NCBI GenBank assembly: GCA_902826025.1
Contig: CADEDH010000058.1
Span: 1 to 40,475, forward strand
Length of the DNA stretch: 40,475 nucleotides
Direction: 5' to 3'
Source of the DNA: an uncultured Actinomycetes bacterium
GTDB lineage: Bacteria; Actinomycetota; Acidimicrobiia; Acidimicrobiales; SZUA-35
Position numbers and translations under genes: made by a program. Shown piece after piece: positions 39,543-40,475 of this stretch. How positions within the stretch are numbered: the first letter of the stretch is position 1; every line of letters starts with the position of its first letter. The notes below the pieces were generated by a model. It saw nothing but the letters and a program-made list of their open reading frames with translations, did no database searches and was not told where the DNA came from.

Positions 39543-40379
39543 ATGGCCGACGACGGAGCCGACATCAGCCCCGATATCCGGTACGAGAAGGCGGGCCGCA
39601 TCGCCCGCATCACCATGGACCGCCCCCGCTACCGCAACGCCCAGAGCCGCAAGCTGCTGGAGGAGCTGGACGCAGCCTTCGCCGAGGCCATGGCCGACCA
39701 CGACGTGCGGGTGTGCGTGCTGTTCGGCGAGGGCGACCACTGGTCGTCGGGGCACGACATCGGCACCCCCGAGGAGAAGGCCGACCGGGAGGCCCGGCCC
39801 TACCCCGAGGGCGGCGTGGGACACCACCAGCGGTCGTGGGACTGGAACGTCGAGAACACCATGCGGTGGCGCGACCTGCCCAAGCCGACCCTGGCCGCGG
39901 TGCAGGGCCTGTGCATCTACGGCGGGTGGATGATCGCAGCGGCCATGGATCTGATCGTGGCCGCTGACGACGCCCAGTTCATCCCCTGGATGTTCCAGTA
40001 CCAATCGACCCCGTGGGACATCGGGTTCCGTCGGGCCAAGGACATCATGTGGGAGCAGGGCCTGCTCACGGCGGGCGAGGCCAAAGAGCTGGGGTTCGTG
40101 TCCGAGGTGTGGCCCCGGGCCGAGCTCGATGACCGGGCCATGGCCAAGGCCGAGCGGATCGCCAAGCTCAACCCGCTGGCGGCCCAGATGATCAAGCGCC
40201 AGGTCAACGACGCCCAGGACGCCCAGGGCTTCCGCTCGGCCATCGCCGCCGGCCACTCGGCCTACATGATCGCCTCGCTGGGCGGCGCCATCTTCTCCAA
40301 GGACAAGCCCTACGGCTCGATCAAGAAGATGCCCGGAATCGAACGGGCCCGTCAGGCCGCCGCCGGCGAGATGGACTGA
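39543..40379 (+). CDS. Crotonase-fold protein without the catalytic glutamates
   Basis: A 278-residue crotonase. The oxyanion hole parts SSGHDIGTP (68-75) and IYGGWM (125-130) are present. The two hydratase glutamates are not: the first position is Trp (W129 in CIYGGWMI) and the second, 20 residues on, is Trp (W149 in FIPWMF). It is therefore not a classical enoyl-CoA hydratase; it may be an isomerase, a thioesterase, a C-C hydrolase or a related family member with its own acid-base residues (for example D136 or H71). It closes the SnoaL-cupin operon. Start ATG 39543. Confidence 0.88.
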   Translation: MADDGADISPDIRYEKAGRIARITMDRPRYRNAQSRKLLEELDAAFAEAMADHDVRVCVLFGEGDHWSSGHDIGTPEEKADREARPYPEGGVGHHQRSWDWNVENTMRWRDLPKPTLAAVQGLCIYGGWMIAAAMDLIVAADDAQFIPWMFQYQSTPWDIGFRRAKDIMWEQGLLTAGEAKELGFVSEVWPRAELDDRAMAKAERIAKLNPLAAQMIKRQVNDAQDAQGFRSAIAAGHSAYMIASLGGAIFSKDKPYGSIKKMPGIERARQAAAGEMD

Positions 40380-40389
40380 TCAGCGCCCA

Positions 40390-40404
40390 GCGCCGTTTCG
40401 GCGC
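40390..40404. terminator. Small hairpin after the crotonase operon
   Basis: GCGCCG-ttt-CGGCGC, a six-base-pair stem 11 bases downstream of the crotonase stop. No T-tract; weak but correctly placed. Confidence 0.4.
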
Positions 40405-40438
40405 GTCAGAACGGGCACCACAGCTATCCTCGCCGGCC

Positions 40439-40475
40439 ATGGAGCCGGCGGAGTACTCGACCCTGGATGCTGTGG
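40439..40475 (+). CDS. Start of a further gene (cut by window edge)
   Basis: ATG 40439 opens MEPAEYSTLDAV and runs off the window. The box TATCCT about ten bases before it would fit a leaderless promoter. The opening resembles that of some SAM-dependent methyltransferases (EYxxLxxVE), but twelve residues are too few for an assignment. Confidence 0.45.
   Translation, partial: MEPAEYSTLDAV

Noticed and set aside
1..40475. tRNA, rRNA, riboswitch, CRISPR, transposase or phage genes
   Set aside because: I looked on both strands and saw no convincing example; a covariance search could still find a small RNA.

Overview
This 40.5 kb window is very GC-rich, densely coded chromosomal DNA with many GTG starts and few Shine-Dalgarno-poor gaps. 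It looks like an actinobacterium, and I infer the class Acidimicrobiia or a close relative. The grounds are the gene content: CaiB/BaiF-type CoA-transferases, flavin-dependent (luciferase-like) monooxygenases, a deazaflavin-type nitroreductase, an ACAD10/11-like acyl-CoA dehydrogenase, crotonases, several TetR regulators, a DUF2510-DUF4870 protein and an ECF42-type sigma factor. I see no rRNA, tRNA, CRISPR array, phage or transposase gene. No stretch longer than about 300 bases lacks a gene.

Layout. 1-5.6 kb: a cut-off DUF4870 membrane protein, a GNAT acetyltransferase, a ferredoxin-like/metallo-beta-lactamase protein, a GNAT-like protein translationally coupled to an ABC exporter, and a stand-alone queF. 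5.7-15.4 kb: a CapA-like phosphoesterase, a tandem-fused class III CoA-transferase, a TetR-VOC operon facing a TauD-like dioxygenase across a clear operator, a luciferase-like oxidoreductase, a single class III CoA-transferase, a proline-iminopeptidase-like hydrolase and an F420-type nitroreductase. This block reads as catabolism of unknown organic or acyl-CoA substrates. 15.4-21 kb: a TetR/flavin monooxygenase divergent pair, an ATPase-DUF234 gene preceded by a perfect 54-bp palindrome, and a crotonase-hydrolase pair. 21-25.7 kb: a YCII(DGPF)-ECF42 sigma-VOC operon, divergent from a four-gene operon that encodes two paralogous membrane-anchored small proteins around an ApbE flavin transferase and a di-haem ferric-reductase-like membrane protein. 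25.7-34.9 kb: a hydrolase, a luciferase-like oxidoreductase, an acyl-CoA dehydrogenase, a HEAT-repeat protein, an unknown protein, a TetR/SnoaL pair, a methyltransferase, a VOC protein and a HAD phosphatase. 35-40.5 kb: a Tat-exported PhoX-like phosphatase, a thioesterase, a GerW/YtfJ-like protein, a dodecin, and a SnoaL-cupin-crotonase operon; a new gene starts at the right edge.

The most interesting signals are four. First, two hairpins (13840-13890 and 20900-20938) share flanks and core but differ at all seven positions of a compensated arm, which suggests a family of structured terminators or repeats. Second, a perfect AT-rich 54-bp palindrome lies five bases from the ATPase-DUF234 start codon. 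Third, the ApbE/di-haem operon is a possible membrane electron-transfer system with no recognisable flavinylated partner. Fourth, a symmetric 115-bp nested inverted repeat lies between the HAD and VOC genes.
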